Shown here piece by piece: positions 55,223 to 64,000 of a stretch of 64,000 nucleotides of DNA. The position numbers were made by a program, and so were the translations under genes. The notes beneath the pieces were generated by a model. The model saw only the letters and a list, made by a program, of their open reading frames with translations. It was not told where the DNA came from and did not search any database. How positions within the stretch are numbered: position 1 is the stretch's first letter; each line of letters begins with the position of its first letter. This stretch comes from Shinella zoogloeoides (lineage in GTDB: Bacteria; Pseudomonadota; Alphaproteobacteria; Rhizobiales; Rhizobiaceae): the NCBI RefSeq assembly GCF_033705735.1, contig NZ_CP131130.1:3472492-3536491 (forward strand), read 5' to 3'.

Positions 55223-55393
55223 AAAACCAGCTTTTCCGTAGGCCGCCGGTCTCGTAATGGCACGCATGGCACATGCCATTTACTTTCGTTAACGCATTAT
55301 TACCCATTTCCATCGAGAATCCGGCCTATGCCATGGTAATGCGTCGCGGCCGTCAGCGGGTCGCGCCGGTCCTTTCAGAGCGGGAATAGCATC

Positions 55394-56215
55394 ATGTGCC
55401 GTTGGGCAGCCTATCGCGGAGAGCCGCTTTTTCTCGAGGAACTGGTGTCCTCGCCCGCCCATTCGCTGATCGAGCAATCCCACTGCGCCACCCGCGCCAA
55501 GACGGCCACCAACGGCGACGGCTTCGGCATCGCCTGGTATGGCGACCGCCCGGAGCCCGGCCGCTATCGCGATATCCTGCCTGCCTGGTCGGACTGCAAC
55601 CTCAGGAGCATCGCCCGGCAGGTCCGCTCGCCGCTTTTCCTCGCCCATGTGCGCGCCGCGACCGGCGGCGGCACGCGGCGCGACAACTGCCATCCCTTCG
55701 TGCACGGCATCTGGTCCTTCATGCATAATGGCCAGATCGCCGATTTCGAGCATTTGCGCCGCCCGCTCGAGACCATGCTGGACAACGACCTCTACAATGC
55801 CCGCACCGGCTCGACGGATTCGGAGCTGCTGTTCCTGCTGGCGCTGCAATTCGGCCTGGAGCGCGATCCGCTCGGCGCCATGGCCGAGGCCATCGCCTTC
55901 GTCGAGCGCCTTGCCGCGCATCTGGAGCGCAAGGTGCTGGTGCGCTTCACGGCGGCCTTTTCCGACGGCAGGCAGCTCTATGCCGTGCGTTACGCGACGG
56001 ACTACGCGGCCCCCACGCTCTATGCCGCGCCGATGGGCGAGACGGGCGGCTACTGCCTCGTCTCCGAGCCGCTGAACGACGACACGGAAGCCTGGGTGGA
56101 AATCCCCGACGGCAGCGCCGTCGTGCTGGGGGAAAACGGGGTGGACGTGCGCATCTTCTCGCCCGCCGGCCGGCCGGCGAGCACGATGGATGCGGGGCTC
56201 GCCCTCGTCAGCTAA
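55394..56215 (+). CDS. class II glutamine amidotransferase (YafJ/EgtC-like)
   Basis: A 273-aa Ntn-hydrolase. Cys2 becomes the N-terminal nucleophile after removal of Met (MCRWAAYRG), and NGDGFGIAWYG, RAATGGGTRRDNCHPF and FMHNGQI complete the glutaminase site. It has no synthase domain. The partner and acceptor are unknown. Its last eight bases overlap the convergent coaBC gene. Confidence 0.92.
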   Translation: MCRWAAYRGEPLFLEELVSSPAHSLIEQSHCATRAKTATNGDGFGIAWYGDRPEPGRYRDILPAWSDCNLRSIARQVRSPLFLAHVRAATGGGTRRDNCHPFVHGIWSFMHNGQIADFEHLRRPLETMLDNDLYNARTGSTDSELLFLLALQFGLERDPLGAMAEAIAFVERLAAHLERKVLVRFTAAFSDGRQLYAVRYATDYAAPTLYAAPMGETGGYCLVSEPLNDDTEAWVEIPDGSAVVLGENGVDVRIFSPAGRPASTMDAGLALVS

Positions 56216-57413
56216 GCCGTTCGGCGATCCAGCCGGCGAGGCGCCCGGCGACCTCGTCTTTCGAGAGGTCGGGCCATTGCTCGATGCCGGCGGCAGTGAT
56301 CAGCTTCACGCTGTTGCGCGTGCCACCCATGATGCCGGTCTCGGGCGAGACGTCGTTGGCGACGATGAGGTCCGCGCCCTTCTTCTGGAGCTTCACCCGG
56401 CCGTTGTTCTCGACATCCTGCGTCTCGGCGGCAAAGCCGACGACGACCTTGGGACGCTTTTCATGGTGGCCGACGGTCTTCAGGATATCCGGGTTCTCCG
56501 CCAGCATCAGCGGCGGCGGGCCTTCGCCGGGCTTTTTCTTAATCTTCTCGGTATTCTCCGTCGCCACCCGCCAGTCCGCGACGGCGGCGACCATGACGGC
56601 GATATCGGCGGGCAGCGCGCCGAGAACGGCTGCGAGCATCTCCTCCGCCCGATCGACCCTGATCACCTTCACGCCGCGCGGATCGGGCAGCGTCACCGGG
56701 CCGGAAACGAGCGTCACGTCGGCGCCGAGCTTCGCAAGAGCGGCGGCGATGGCGTGGCCCTGCCGGCCGGAGGAGCGGTTGGCGATGTAGCGCACCGGAT
56801 CGATCGGCTCGTGGGTCGGGCCTGACGTGACGACGGCCCTGCGGCCGGCGAGCGGCTTCCTGCCGCCGTCGAGGAGGTCTTCCGCAGCCGCGACGATCTC
56901 CAGCGGCTCGGCCATGCGGCCGAGGCCCGCTTCGCCGCCCTCCGCCATCTCGCCGGCATTGGGGCCGATGAAGGCAAGGCCGTCGCGGCGCAGCGTCTCG
57001 ACATTGCGGCGCGTGGCGGCATGCGACCACATCTTCGGGTTCATCGCGGGCGCGACGAGAACGGGGCGGTCGGTGGCGAGCAGCACGGTCGAAGCGAGGT
57101 CGTCGGCAAGGCCGTTCGCCATCTTGGCCATCAGGTCCGCCGTTGCGGGGGCGACGATAATGAGGTCGCAGTTGCGCGCAAGGCGGATATGGCCGACATC
57201 CTGCTCGTCCTCGCGGGAGAAGAGATCGGTATAGACATGGCCCGAGGAGAGCGCGCCGACGGCGAGCGGCGTCACGAATTCGCGCGCGCCCGCCGTCATG
57301 ACCGGCCGCACCTCCGCGCCGCGTTCGCGCAGGCGCCGGATGAGGTCGAGGCTCTTGTAGGCGGCGATGCCGCCGGAGATGACGAGGAGGATGCGTTTTC
57401 CTGCAAGCGACAT
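56208..57413 (-). CDS. coaBC: phosphopantothenoylcysteine decarboxylase / phosphopantothenate-cysteine ligase
   Basis: A 401-aa bifunctional coenzyme A enzyme. The flavin decarboxylase half (CoaC) has ISGGIAAYKSLDLIRRL, APATADLMAKMANGLADD and PAMNPKMW. The ligase half (CoaB), from about 190, has TSGPTHEPIDPVRYIANRSSGRQGHAIA and FAAETQDVENN. Full length. Often beside dut in relatives, here separated by about 6.6 kb. Confidence 0.97.
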   Translation of the reverse strand: MSLAGKRILLVISGGIAAYKSLDLIRRLRERGAEVRPVMTAGAREFVTPLAVGALSSGHVYTDLFSREDEQDVGHIRLARNCDLIIVAPATADLMAKMANGLADDLASTVLLATDRPVLVAPAMNPKMWSHAATRRNVETLRRDGLAFIGPNAGEMAEGGEAGLGRMAEPLEIVAAAEDLLDGGRKPLAGRRAVVTSGPTHEPIDPVRYIANRSSGRQGHAIAAALAKLGADVTLVSGPVTLPDPRGVKVIRVDRAEEMLAAVLGALPADIAVMVAAVADWRVATENTEKIKKKPGEGPPPLMLAENPDILKTVGHHEKRPKVVVGFAAETQDVENNGRVKLQKKGADLIVANDVSPETGIMGGTRNSVKLITAAGIEQWPDLSKDEVAGRLAGWIAERLS

Positions 57414-57499
57414 GGCGGATCCTCGTGAGGCGCATGGCAGGCCCGAAGGCCGTCAAATCCTCCTATCCCTTTGAAAGCGCTTTTCCAAGCCGTTTCGGC

Positions 57500-58303
57500 T
57501 CAGGCCCCCTCGTCGGGAATGTTCAGCACATGGCCGCAGGCCTTGCAGTGCACGGCGTCCGCATCGTGGCGGGAAAGGCCGCATTGCGGGCAGGGGAAGG
57601 TCACCTTGTAGGGCCTGACGATCGCCTGCGCGAGCCGCACGAAGAGCGAGATGCCGATGATCATGGTGACGATGGCGGTGAGCTTGCCGAGCGTGCCGGG
57701 CAGCACGATATCGCCGAAGCCCGTGGTGGTGACGGTCGCCACCGTGAAATAGAGCGCATCGACGAAGCCGGCGAAGCCCTCCGCGCCGTAGAAGAAATTG
57801 CTGTAGACGAAGCCGGCGACAAGGAAGAGGAAGACGAGGAAATTGGCGCAGGCCTGGATGATGTCCTCCTTGTCGCCATTGCCCGTGCGGTACAGCATCA
57901 GCGTCACCAGCTTGCTCTGGCTGATCGCCCAGATGCGCAGGACGCGCAGGAACGCGAAATTGTGGAGGTGGCTCGGAACGAGCAGCGTGCCGAGGATGAC
58001 GATGTCCACCCAGGTCATCGGCCGCAGCAGCCAGTAGCGCAGGTTCGGCGCGATCAGCGCCCGTGCGCCAAGCTCGAAGGCGATGACCGCCGCGATGAGA
58101 TAATCGACGATGACATAGGTCGAGCCGGCGCGCAGATAGGGGCCGGCGACGAAGAAGACGAGGATGGCGATGTCGAGCAGCAGCATCGCCACCTGGAAGC
58201 GGATCGCCTCCCGGTCGCGCCCGAAATAGAGCCCGCGCAACTGCCGGCGCAGCCTTTCGATGAAGGGTTGCGGTTCGGCATCGCTCAGGGGCTCGTCTGT
58301 CAT
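57500..58303 (-). CDS. voltage-gated-like potassium channel with C-terminal zinc ribbon
   Basis: A 267-aa six-helix ion channel. The pore loop FTVATVTTTGFGDIVLPG carries the filter TTGFGD. The S4-like segment (FAFLRVLRIWAISQSKLV) has few charges. The C-terminus ends in a zinc ribbon, CPQCGLSRHDADAVHCKACG, which is unusual for a channel and may serve regulation. It lies between coaBC and ubiB on the same strand. Confidence 0.9.
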   Translation of the reverse strand: MTDEPLSDAEPQPFIERLRRQLRGLYFGRDREAIRFQVAMLLLDIAILVFFVAGPYLRAGSTYVIVDYLIAAVIAFELGARALIAPNLRYWLLRPMTWVDIVILGTLLVPSHLHNFAFLRVLRIWAISQSKLVTLMLYRTGNGDKEDIIQACANFLVFLFLVAGFVYSNFFYGAEGFAGFVDALYFTVATVTTTGFGDIVLPGTLGKLTAIVTMIIGISLFVRLAQAIVRPYKVTFPCPQCGLSRHDADAVHCKACGHVLNIPDEGA

Positions 58304-58349
58304 GGAGGAGAGACTAGCGCCCGGCCGGCGCCGGTCAAGCGGAGCCGGG

Positions 58350-59924
58350 TCAGGTCAGCTTCCAGGCGATATAGACGAGCGTGGCGGCGATCACCCAGAG
58401 CGCGAGACGGCCGGAGCGGCTGTGCCGCGCCTCGGAGCGGCCGATGGCTTCCGCCGTCTCCGCGTCGAAGCGCAGGCCCTTTTCCGCCATGGCGGTGAGG
58501 TCCTGCGAGAACTTCTCCGCCTTGGCGGCGATCTCCGGTGCGGCCTCCGCCAGCCTGAGCGCGGCATGCGCACCGTCGCGCAGGTCCGCCAGCAGGCGCT
58601 TGGGGCCGAGATTGTCGCGGATCCAGTCGCCCACGACCCCCTCGGAGGCCTTCCACATGTTGAAGCGCGGGTTCAGCGTGCGCGATACGCCCTCCACCAC
58701 CACCATGGTCTTCTGCAGCATGACCAGCTCGGTGCGGGTCTCCATGTCGAAGAGTTCCGTCACCTCGAAGAGCAGCGTCAGGAGCTTGGCCATCGAGATT
58801 GTCTCGGCCGGCTGGCCGTGGATCGGCTCGCCGATGGCGCGGATCGCCTGCGCGAAGCTCGCCGTGTCGTGGTGCGAAGGCACATAGCCGGCCTCGAAAT
58901 GCACGTCGGCGACGCGCTGGTAGTCGCGCGTGATGAAGCCGTAGAGGATTTCGGCGAGGAAGCGGCGCTCCTTCTTGCCGAGCCGCCCGACGATGCCCAT
59001 GTCGACCGCGACGATGACGCCTTGCGGATCGACGAAGAGGTTGCCCTGGTGCATGTCGGCATGGAAGAAGCCGTCGCGCAGCGTGTGGCGCAGGAAGGAC
59101 TGGATCAGCGTGTCCGCCAGCTTGTCGAGGTCGTGGCCGGCGGCGCGCAGCCCCTCGACGTCGGACATCTTGATGCCGTCGATCCATTCCATGGTGACGA
59201 CGTCGCGGCCGGTGCGCTCCCAGTCGACCGTCGGCACGCGGAAGCCGGGATCGTCCTTGGTGTTCTCGCCGAGTTCGGAAAGCGCGGCTGCCTCCAGCCG
59301 GAGGTCCATCTCGACCTTGGTCGTCTGCTCCAGCGTTCGCGTCACCTCGACGGGCTTCAGCCTTCGCGTGTTGGGCAGGATCTTCTCCTGCAGGTGCGAG
59401 GCCGCATACATGGCTTCGAGGTCATGGGCGAAGCGCTGGCGCACGCCGGGGCGGATGACCTTCACCGCGACCTGCCGTTCCCCGCTGCCATCGCGCACCG
59501 TCGCGGGATGGACCTGCGCGATGGAGGCGGCGGCGATGGGATCGCCGAAGCTCACATAAAGATCGCTGAGCGAGCGGCCGAGCGAGCCTTCCACCGTCGC
59601 GACAGCCGCTTCCTTCGGGAAGGTCGCCATGCGGTCCTGCAGGGCCGAAAGCTCGACGGCGATCTCCGCGCCGACGACGTCGGGACGGGTCGCCAGGAAC
59701 TGGCCCATCTTCACATAGGAGGGGCCGAGGCGCTCGATAGCGCGGGCGAGGTTGTCGCCGCGCACGCCCTTGGCGGCCTTGCGCCGCTCGAAGAGGCCGG
59801 CAAAGGCATGGGCGGTGCGGGCAAGCGTCGGCATGCCCTCGGTCGGCAGCGCCGAGACCACGCCCTCGCGCACGAGGACCCAGCCCACGCGGGCAAGGCG
59901 GAAATAGGCGCCGACTACGCTCAT
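58350..59924 (-). CDS. ubiB: ubiquinone biosynthesis protein UbiB (atypical kinase/ATPase)
   Basis: A 524-aa ABC1/ADCK-family protein that supports ubiquinone synthesis at the membrane. The conserved KMGQFLATRPD (KxGQ motif) is near 72-82, then PIAAASIAQVHPAT, VAVKVIRPG and HADMHQGNLFVDPQG in the kinase core. A C-terminal hydrophobic segment (RLALWVIAATLVYIAWKLT) anchors it. 37 bases after ubiE. Confidence 0.96.
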   Translation of the reverse strand: MSVVGAYFRLARVGWVLVREGVVSALPTEGMPTLARTAHAFAGLFERRKAAKGVRGDNLARAIERLGPSYVKMGQFLATRPDVVGAEIAVELSALQDRMATFPKEAAVATVEGSLGRSLSDLYVSFGDPIAAASIAQVHPATVRDGSGERQVAVKVIRPGVRQRFAHDLEAMYAASHLQEKILPNTRRLKPVEVTRTLEQTTKVEMDLRLEAAALSELGENTKDDPGFRVPTVDWERTGRDVVTMEWIDGIKMSDVEGLRAAGHDLDKLADTLIQSFLRHTLRDGFFHADMHQGNLFVDPQGVIVAVDMGIVGRLGKKERRFLAEILYGFITRDYQRVADVHFEAGYVPSHHDTASFAQAIRAIGEPIHGQPAETISMAKLLTLLFEVTELFDMETRTELVMLQKTMVVVEGVSRTLNPRFNMWKASEGVVGDWIRDNLGPKRLLADLRDGAHAALRLAEAAPEIAAKAEKFSQDLTAMAEKGLRFDAETAEAIGRSEARHSRSGRLALWVIAATLVYIAWKLT

Positions 59925-59961
59925 GCGGAAAGGCCGTCCTTGGTGGGGAAGAGGGCCATGC

Positions 59962-60738
59962 TCACAGCTTCCAGCCCGAATGCAGCGCCGCGATGCCGCC
60001 GGTATAGTTGGTGTAGGTAACGCGCGAGAAGCCGGCCGTGCGGATCATCGCCGCGAAGTCCTCCTGGTTGGGGAACTTGCGGATCGATTCCACGAGATAC
60101 TGATAGGGTTCGGCGTCGCCCGTGATCATCTTGCCGAATTGCGGGATCGCCTTGAATGACCAGGCGTCATAGACCTTGTCGAGCAGCGGCATCTCCACCT
60201 CGGAGAATTCCAGAACGAGCAGCCGCCCGCCGCGCTTCAGCACGCGATAGGCTTCCGAAAGCGCGACATCGATGCGCGGTACGTTGCGGATGCCGAAGGC
60301 GATCGTATAGGCGTCGAAGGTGCCGGAATCGAAGGGCAATTCCTCGGCATTGGCTTCGACGAATTCGAGATTGGCCGAAAGCCCCTTCTTCGCCGCCCGG
60401 TCGGCGCCGACGCCGAGCATGGAGCCGTTGATGTCGAGCACGGTCGAATGGGCAAGACGGTCGGATGCTTCCACGATGCGGAAGGCGATGTCGCCGGTGC
60501 CGCCGGCAACGTCGAGCGACCTGTAGGAGGCGTCCTTGCGCGGATTGAGGCTTGCGATCATCGCATCCTTCCAGGCCCGGTGCAGGCCGGCGGACATGAC
60601 GTCGTTCATGATGTCGTAGCGCTTGGCGACCTTGTGGAACACGTCGTTGACGAGCGCCTGCTTCTCGCCTTCCCGCACCTCGCGGAAGCCGTAGGAGGTT
60701 TCCATGCCGCCGTCTGCGGATGTGCGCTGTTCGGTCAT
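59962..60738 (-). CDS. ubiE: ubiquinone/menaquinone methyltransferase
   Basis: A 258-aa SAM-dependent C-methyltransferase of quinone synthesis. It has [25 protein letters not shown], the SAM loop [25 protein letters not shown] and the C-terminal [13 protein letters not shown]. The ATG at 60738 is preferred because GGAGA lies seven bases upstream; the ATG at 60750 is an alternative. It is divergent from mutM. Confidence 0.96.
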   Translation of the reverse strand: MTEQRTSADGGMETSYGFREVREGEKQALVNDVFHKVAKRYDIMNDVMSAGLHRAWKDAMIASLNPRKDASYRSLDVAGGTGDIAFRIVEASDRLAHSTVLDINGSMLGVGADRAAKKGLSANLEFVEANAEELPFDSGTFDAYTIAFGIRNVPRIDVALSEAYRVLKRGGRLLVLEFSEVEMPLLDKVYDAWSFKAIPQFGKMITGDAEPYQYLVESIRKFPNQEDFAAMIRTAGFSRVTYTNYTGGIAALHSGWKL

Positions 60739-60913
60739 CGTCGTCTCCATGGGCCGGTCTGTCGCAGCCTTAATGCTGGCAAGACCATAGCGAATTGGCT
60801 TTGGCCGCGCTATCTGAACGCTTCGCCGGGTATATAGGACATTGATGGCCGGGAGGGAAATGCCGGACCGCGGCAAATGCGCTCAAGGTTAAATCGTCTT
60901 CAAGGAGAACGGG

Positions 60914-61804
60914 ATGCCGGAACTGCCGGAAGTGGAAACGGTCAAACGCGGCCTCGCGCCCGTCATGGAAGGATCGCGCATCCGCCGCGCCGAGCTGCGC
61001 CGCCCGGACCTGCGCTTTCCCTTCCCGCCCGCCTTTTCCGAGGCGCTGGAGGGCCGTCGCATCGTCTCGCTCGGCCGCCGTGCCAAATATCTGCTGATCG
61101 ATATCGAGGGCGGCGACGTGGTGATCGCCCATCTCGGCATGTCCGGCTCGTTCCGGGTGGAGGGCGCGCCGGAGGCCGAGACGCCCGGCGACTTCCACAT
61201 GCCGCGGAGCAAGGACACGCGCCACGACCATGTCGTCTTCCATCTGGAGACGGCGGAGGGCGAGCGCCGCGTCGTCTATAACGACCCGCGCCGCTTCGGC
61301 TTCATGGATCTCGCCCGCCGCGAGGATCTGGCCGCCCACGCCTTCTTCCGCGATCTCGGCGAGGAGCCGACCGGCAACACGCTCGACGCCGACTATATCG
61401 CGGCAAAATTCCGCGGCCGCCAGGCGCCGCTGAAGGCGGCGCTGCTCGACCAGAAGAACATTGCCGGCCTCGGCAACATCTATGTCTGCGAGGCGCTGTG
61501 GCGCGCCCATCTTTCGCCCGAGCGGCTGGCCGGAACGCTGGTGACGGCGGCCGGCAAGCCGAAGAAGGAACTCGTGGCGCTGACCGAGGCGATCCGCCAG
61601 GTCATCGCCGACGCCATCGAGGCCGGCGGCTCGACCTTGCGAGACCATATCCGCGCCGACGGCTCGCTCGGCTATTTCCAGCACTCCTTTTCCGTCTATG
61701 ACCGCGAGAAGGAGCCTTGCCGCACGCCGGGCTGCACGGGCACAATCGGCCGCATCGTGCAGAGCGGCCGGTCGACCTTCCACTGCGCCGTCTGCCAGAA
61801 GTAA
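60914..61804 (+). CDS. mutM: formamidopyrimidine-DNA glycosylase
   Basis: A 296-aa base-excision enzyme removing 8-oxoguanine and FaPy. Catalytic P2 and E3 are in [15 protein letters not shown]57-type lysine in GRRAKYLL, and the H2TH region is [19 protein letters not shown]. The zinc finger CRTPGC...FHCAVCQK forms the C-terminus. Slightly longer than E. coli Fpg (269), as usual in rhizobia. Confidence 0.97.
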   Translation: MPELPEVETVKRGLAPVMEGSRIRRAELRRPDLRFPFPPAFSEALEGRRIVSLGRRAKYLLIDIEGGDVVIAHLGMSGSFRVEGAPEAETPGDFHMPRSKDTRHDHVVFHLETAEGERRVVYNDPRRFGFMDLARREDLAAHAFFRDLGEEPTGNTLDADYIAAKFRGRQAPLKAALLDQKNIAGLGNIYVCEALWRAHLSPERLAGTLVTAAGKPKKELVALTEAIRQVIADAIEAGGSTLRDHIRADGSLGYFQHSFSVYDREKEPCRTPGCTGTIGRIVQSGRSTFHCAVCQK

Positions 61805-61821
61805 TAGAAGAGGAGACAAAC

Positions 61822-62595
61822 ATGGCCCATGAAACCCTGCTGGTCGAGACGCGTGGCCGCGTCGGCCTCATCACGCTCAACCGGCCGCAGGCGCTGAACG
61901 CGCTGAACCGCCAGCTTCTCGACGAGTTGAGGGCCGTGCTCGCCGGCTTCGAGGCCGATGCCGGCATCGGCGCGGTCGTCCTCACCGGCTCGGAAAAGGC
62001 CTTCGCCGCCGGGGCCGACATCAAGGAGATGCAGCCCTACGGCTTCGCCGAGGCGGTGGTGGAAGACCTTGCCGCCGGCTGGGACGAGGTGGCCGCCTTC
62101 CGCAAGCCGATGATCGCGGCCGTCAGCGGCTTTGCGCTCGGCGGCGGCTGCGAGGTCGCCATGATGTGCGATTTCATCATCGCGTCCGAGACGGCGAAGT
62201 TCGGCCAGCCGGAGATCACGCTCGGCGTCATTCCCGGCATGGGCGGCACCCAGCGCCTGACGCGGGCGATCGGCAAATCGAAGGCGATGGACCTCATCCT
62301 CACCGGCCGCATGATGGACGCGGCGGAGGCCGAGCGCTCCGGCCTCGTCGCCCGCGTGGTGGCGCCGGAGAAACTGCTGGAAGAGGCGCTGGCGGCGGCG
62401 GAGAAGATCGCCGGCTTCTCGCTCCCGTCCGCCATCATGGCCAAGGAGGCGGTGAACCGCGCCTACGAGACGGTGCTGTCGGAGGGCATGCGCGCCGAGC
62501 GCCGGCTGTTCCACGCGCTCTTCGCCACCGAGGACCAGAAGGAAGGCATGACGGCCTTCATCGAGAAGAGAAAGCCCGCCTTCCGCCATCGCTAG
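61822..62595 (+). CDS. enoyl-CoA hydratase
   Basis: A 257-aa crotonase-fold hydratase of fatty-acid beta-oxidation. AAGADIKEM near 62-70 and the oxyanion turn [14 protein letters not shown] near 104-117 are intact, and the catalytic glutamates are in GGCEVAM and [20 protein letters not shown] precedes the ATG at 61822, 18 bases after mutM. FadB1-type naming is used in relatives. Confidence 0.95.
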   Translation: MAHETLLVETRGRVGLITLNRPQALNALNRQLLDELRAVLAGFEADAGIGAVVLTGSEKAFAAGADIKEMQPYGFAEAVVEDLAAGWDEVAAFRKPMIAAVSGFALGGGCEVAMMCDFIIASETAKFGQPEITLGVIPGMGGTQRLTRAIGKSKAMDLILTGRMMDAAEAERSGLVARVVAPEKLLEEALAAAEKIAGFSLPSAIMAKEAVNRAYETVLSEGMRAERRLFHALFATEDQKEGMTAFIEKRKPAFRHR

Positions 62596-62631
62596 GCGGG
62601 CGCTGCCGCCGGGCGGCATGCGGGAATCGGA

Positions 62632-62690
62632 GCGCGAAGGCGTGGCCGGCCGATCCAAAGGGTCGCGACACGCCTTCGCGCGGCGTTTCT
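62632..62690 (+). terminator. hairpin after the enoyl-CoA hydratase gene
   Basis: A perfect 13-bp inverted repeat (GCGCGAAGGCGTG at 62632-62644, CACGCCTTCGCGC at 62669-62681) encloses 24 bases and is followed by GGCGTTTCTTG. A likely end of the mutM-hydratase transcript. Confidence 0.7.
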
Positions 62691-62861
62691 TGCAGAATCC
62701 GCGTTGACGCCATCGCGGTTTCCGGCTATACGCCGCCCACAGTTTGGAAAGCCGCACTCCAAGGTTTTCCGATATTGCTCCCGAATTGCTTTGATGACAG
62801 GTCGCAGTGACCCGGCACGGCGAGGGTGGAGTTTGTGTCAGATTTCTGAAGAGAGGCATAC

Positions 62862-63128
62862 ATGGCCAATACTACCTCGGCTAAGAAGGCGACCCGCAAG
62901 ATCGCCGCGCGCACCGCAGTCAACAAGTCGCGCCGTTCGCGCGTCCGCAACTTCATCCGCAAGGTCGAAGAGGCGATCGCCGCGGGCGATCAGGCTGTAG
63001 CAGCCGCCGCCCTCAAGGCCGCCCAGCCGGAACTGATGCGTGCCGCCACCAAGGGCGTGCTTCATTCCAACACGGCTTCCCGCAAGGTTTCGCGCCTCGC
63101 CGGCCGCGTGAAGGCGATGACGGCCTGA
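62862..63128 (+). CDS. rpsT: 30S ribosomal protein S20
   Basis: An 88-aa basic ribosomal protein binding 16S rRNA in the small subunit body. It begins [39 protein letters not shown] and ends [14 protein letters not shown], standard for S20. GAAGAGAGG precedes the ATG. In rhizobia rpsT lies directly upstream of dnaA. Confidence 0.98.
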   Translation: MANTTSAKKATRKIAARTAVNKSRRSRVRNFIRKVEEAIAAGDQAVAAAALKAAQPELMRAATKGVLHSNTASRKVSRLAGRVKAMTA

Positions 63129-63160
63129 TCGGCCCCGCCACAGAGCTATGCAATATTAGT

Positions 63161-63192
63161 AAAAGCCCGGTGCCTGCACCGGGCTTTTTCTT
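63161..63192 (+). terminator. intrinsic terminator of rpsT
   Basis: A perfect 12-bp stem (AAAGCCCGGTGC / GCACCGGGCTTT) is followed by TTCTTTGCTTTT, 33 bases after the stop. A textbook intrinsic terminator. Confidence 0.93.
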
Positions 63193-63321
63193 TGCTTTTC
63201 TGGCCCGGCCATGGTTAACGTGCAAGGCTCGATCGTGTCAAAAGAGTGACGAGAAAAATCCTTTAAATTCAGTTATTTGCGGGAGGTTGTCCCCTGCCGT
63301 TCGCCCTTTCGTTGCGGGAGT

Positions 63322-63350
63322 TTGACAGCTTCTGGAGTCAAGCGAATTTT
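63322..63350 (+). promoter_or_regulatory. candidate promoter with an internal GANTC site
   Basis: TTGACA (63322-63327) is followed after 17 bases by AATTTT (63345-63350). A GAGTC lies in the spacer at 63335-63339. CcrM methylation of such a site could tie transcription to the cell cycle, as known for dnaA and ctrA in Caulobacter. The -10 match is weak. Confidence 0.4.
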
Positions 63351-63462
63351 TATTTTTTTCGTTTTCGGAGCCGCCCGAAAGCCACCCGAAAACAAAGCCA
63401 TTGATTCGTAATGGATTCTCCCCCGAAGGGGCGATTCCGAGTCAAAAACGGCATCCCGAGTC
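63335..63462. promoter_or_regulatory. cluster of six GANTC (CcrM) methylation sites
   Basis: GANTC occurs at 63335, 63403, 63414, 63433, 63439 and 63458, i.e. six times in 128 bases where about 0.5 would be expected by chance. CcrM methylates GANTC in alphaproteobacteria and controls cell-cycle genes. This is the leader of the presumed dnaA. Confidence 0.8.
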
Positions 63463-64000
63463 AACGCCCGCCCCTTAATTTTGCGTAAAATTCGTGATTG
63501 ATCTTGGTGCCTGATCCTGCCTAAATGCTTTCCACAGGGGGCGCGGACATAGCCTTAGAATGATCGCCGACAAGACTGTCTCACGAGGCAGCGGTGGTTG
63601 TTTGTCCCCTGTAACGGAGCGGCTCCGCTTCGTAAAATCATCCAATCGGCAGAGCTTGCCCCAGGTGCCCCACGGCGCGCTGGCAAAGGTCTTTGCGACT
63701 ATCGGTTTTGCCGGTTGAAGGCCGCGAAAGTGGCCGGATGATTGAGGGGCATGCCCGCCGGCGCTCTACGAGGGAGTGAGCGGCGCGGCCACAGACGGGA
63801 CTGCGGATCCGGCATGACGCCGGATCGGATGGGACCGATTTGTGTTTGGCAAACAGGGATTGCGCCGGAAGCAGGGGGCCGGTGCAATCGGGGCACCAGA
63901 TCCCGGACCGGGCGATGGCTCGGCACGGCCGGGGGACGGCAAACATGAAAGGCGCCGGCAGAAATGCCGACGTGGCGAATTGAGCATGAAAGGCGGCAAG

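Larger units (their letters stand above)
63193..63985. other. long non-coding region before the presumed dnaA
   Basis: Nearly 800 bases with no convincing gene. The first half is AT-rich with a promoter-like site and a GANTC cluster (listed separately). The second half is GC-rich. One weak DnaA-box-like CTTTCCACA (7 of 9) lies at 63528-63536. A 12-codon open frame begins at ATG 63945; a second ATG at 63986 with the same MKG start runs off the window and may begin the next gene, possibly dnaA. A 102-codon minus frame (63946-63638) has no support. Confidence 0.55.

Noticed and set aside
63528..63536. DnaA box as evidence for an origin in the leader
   Set aside because: A single 7-of-9 match to TTATCCACA; no cluster of boxes. 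In relatives the mapped origin is not necessarily beside dnaA, so I do not call oriC.
63638..63946. 102-codon minus-strand frame in the dnaA leader
   Set aside because: Low-quality composition, no ribosome site, no host-like third-position bias.
1..64000. tRNA or rRNA genes, CRISPR arrays, complete insertion sequences
   Set aside because: No cloverleaf with a TTCGA-type arm, no rRNA core sequence, no regularly spaced repeats and no terminal-repeat-flanked transposase were noticed; a dedicated tRNA or repeat scan would be decisive.

Overview
The window looks like chromosomal DNA of a member of the Rhizobiaceae (Rhizobium, Ensifer or Shinella type). Coding is GC-rich with strong G/C at third positions. 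The right end carries the block coaBC - K+ channel - ubiB - ubiE / mutM - enoyl-CoA hydratase - rpsT, which in rhizobia lies directly beside dnaA, and dnaN lies about 27 kb away. Genus-level placement is inference. No rRNA, tRNA, CRISPR array or complete insertion sequence was seen.
Layout: 1-9.4 kb is housekeeping and accessory metabolism (ArsC-like reductase, YitT, aromatic aminotransferase, EEP hydrolase, cardiolipin synthase, deacylase, Ogt, an ECF41-type sigma factor with its carboxymuconolactone-decarboxylase-like partner, a Bcr/CflA transporter). From about 9.46 to 17.36 kb is a 7.9-kb genomic island lodged in the 3' end of guaA. It is bounded by two imperfect copies of the guaA tail and has lower GC and different codon use. 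Its cargo is a degraded AbiE toxin-antitoxin module and an operon of a MerR-like regulator, a 1031-aa N6-adenine DNA methyltransferase, a PD-(D/E)XK-like protein and a HEPN-like protein, followed by an unknown gene. No integrase is present although integrase arm-site-like repeats remain. This island is the best candidate for an undescribed defence system.
17.3-25.9 kb holds guaA, mtnN, a thioesterase, tspO and a four-gene periplasmic iron-uptake-type operon (imelysin - dihaem oxidoreductase - imelysin - DUF1513) behind a candidate Irr box. 25.9-38.3 kb holds an RsmB-type RNA methylase, an RlpA-like protein, an epimerase, queG, a GST, uppP, a 49-aa secreted peptide gene, an NDUFA9-like protein, pyrF, pmtA, dnaN, rsmI and yraN. 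38.3-43.8 kb is a Pho-regulated ugpBAEC operon ending in an EEP-family hydrolase, with four 11-bp-spaced PhoB repeats. 43.8-57.4 kb holds gshB, comM, cysK, dut, prfC, a TPP riboswitch in front of thiD, LysE/AraC, a pirin, a class II amidotransferase and coaBC. 57.5-64 kb is the dnaA-proximal block, ending in a long non-coding leader with six GANTC (CcrM) sites in 128 bp.
The genes cooperate in a few visible units: phosphate-starvation scavenging (ugp plus EEP), iron acquisition (imelysin operon), ubiquinone synthesis (ubiB, ubiE), a self-regulated ECF41 circuit, and the island's putative restriction-type system.
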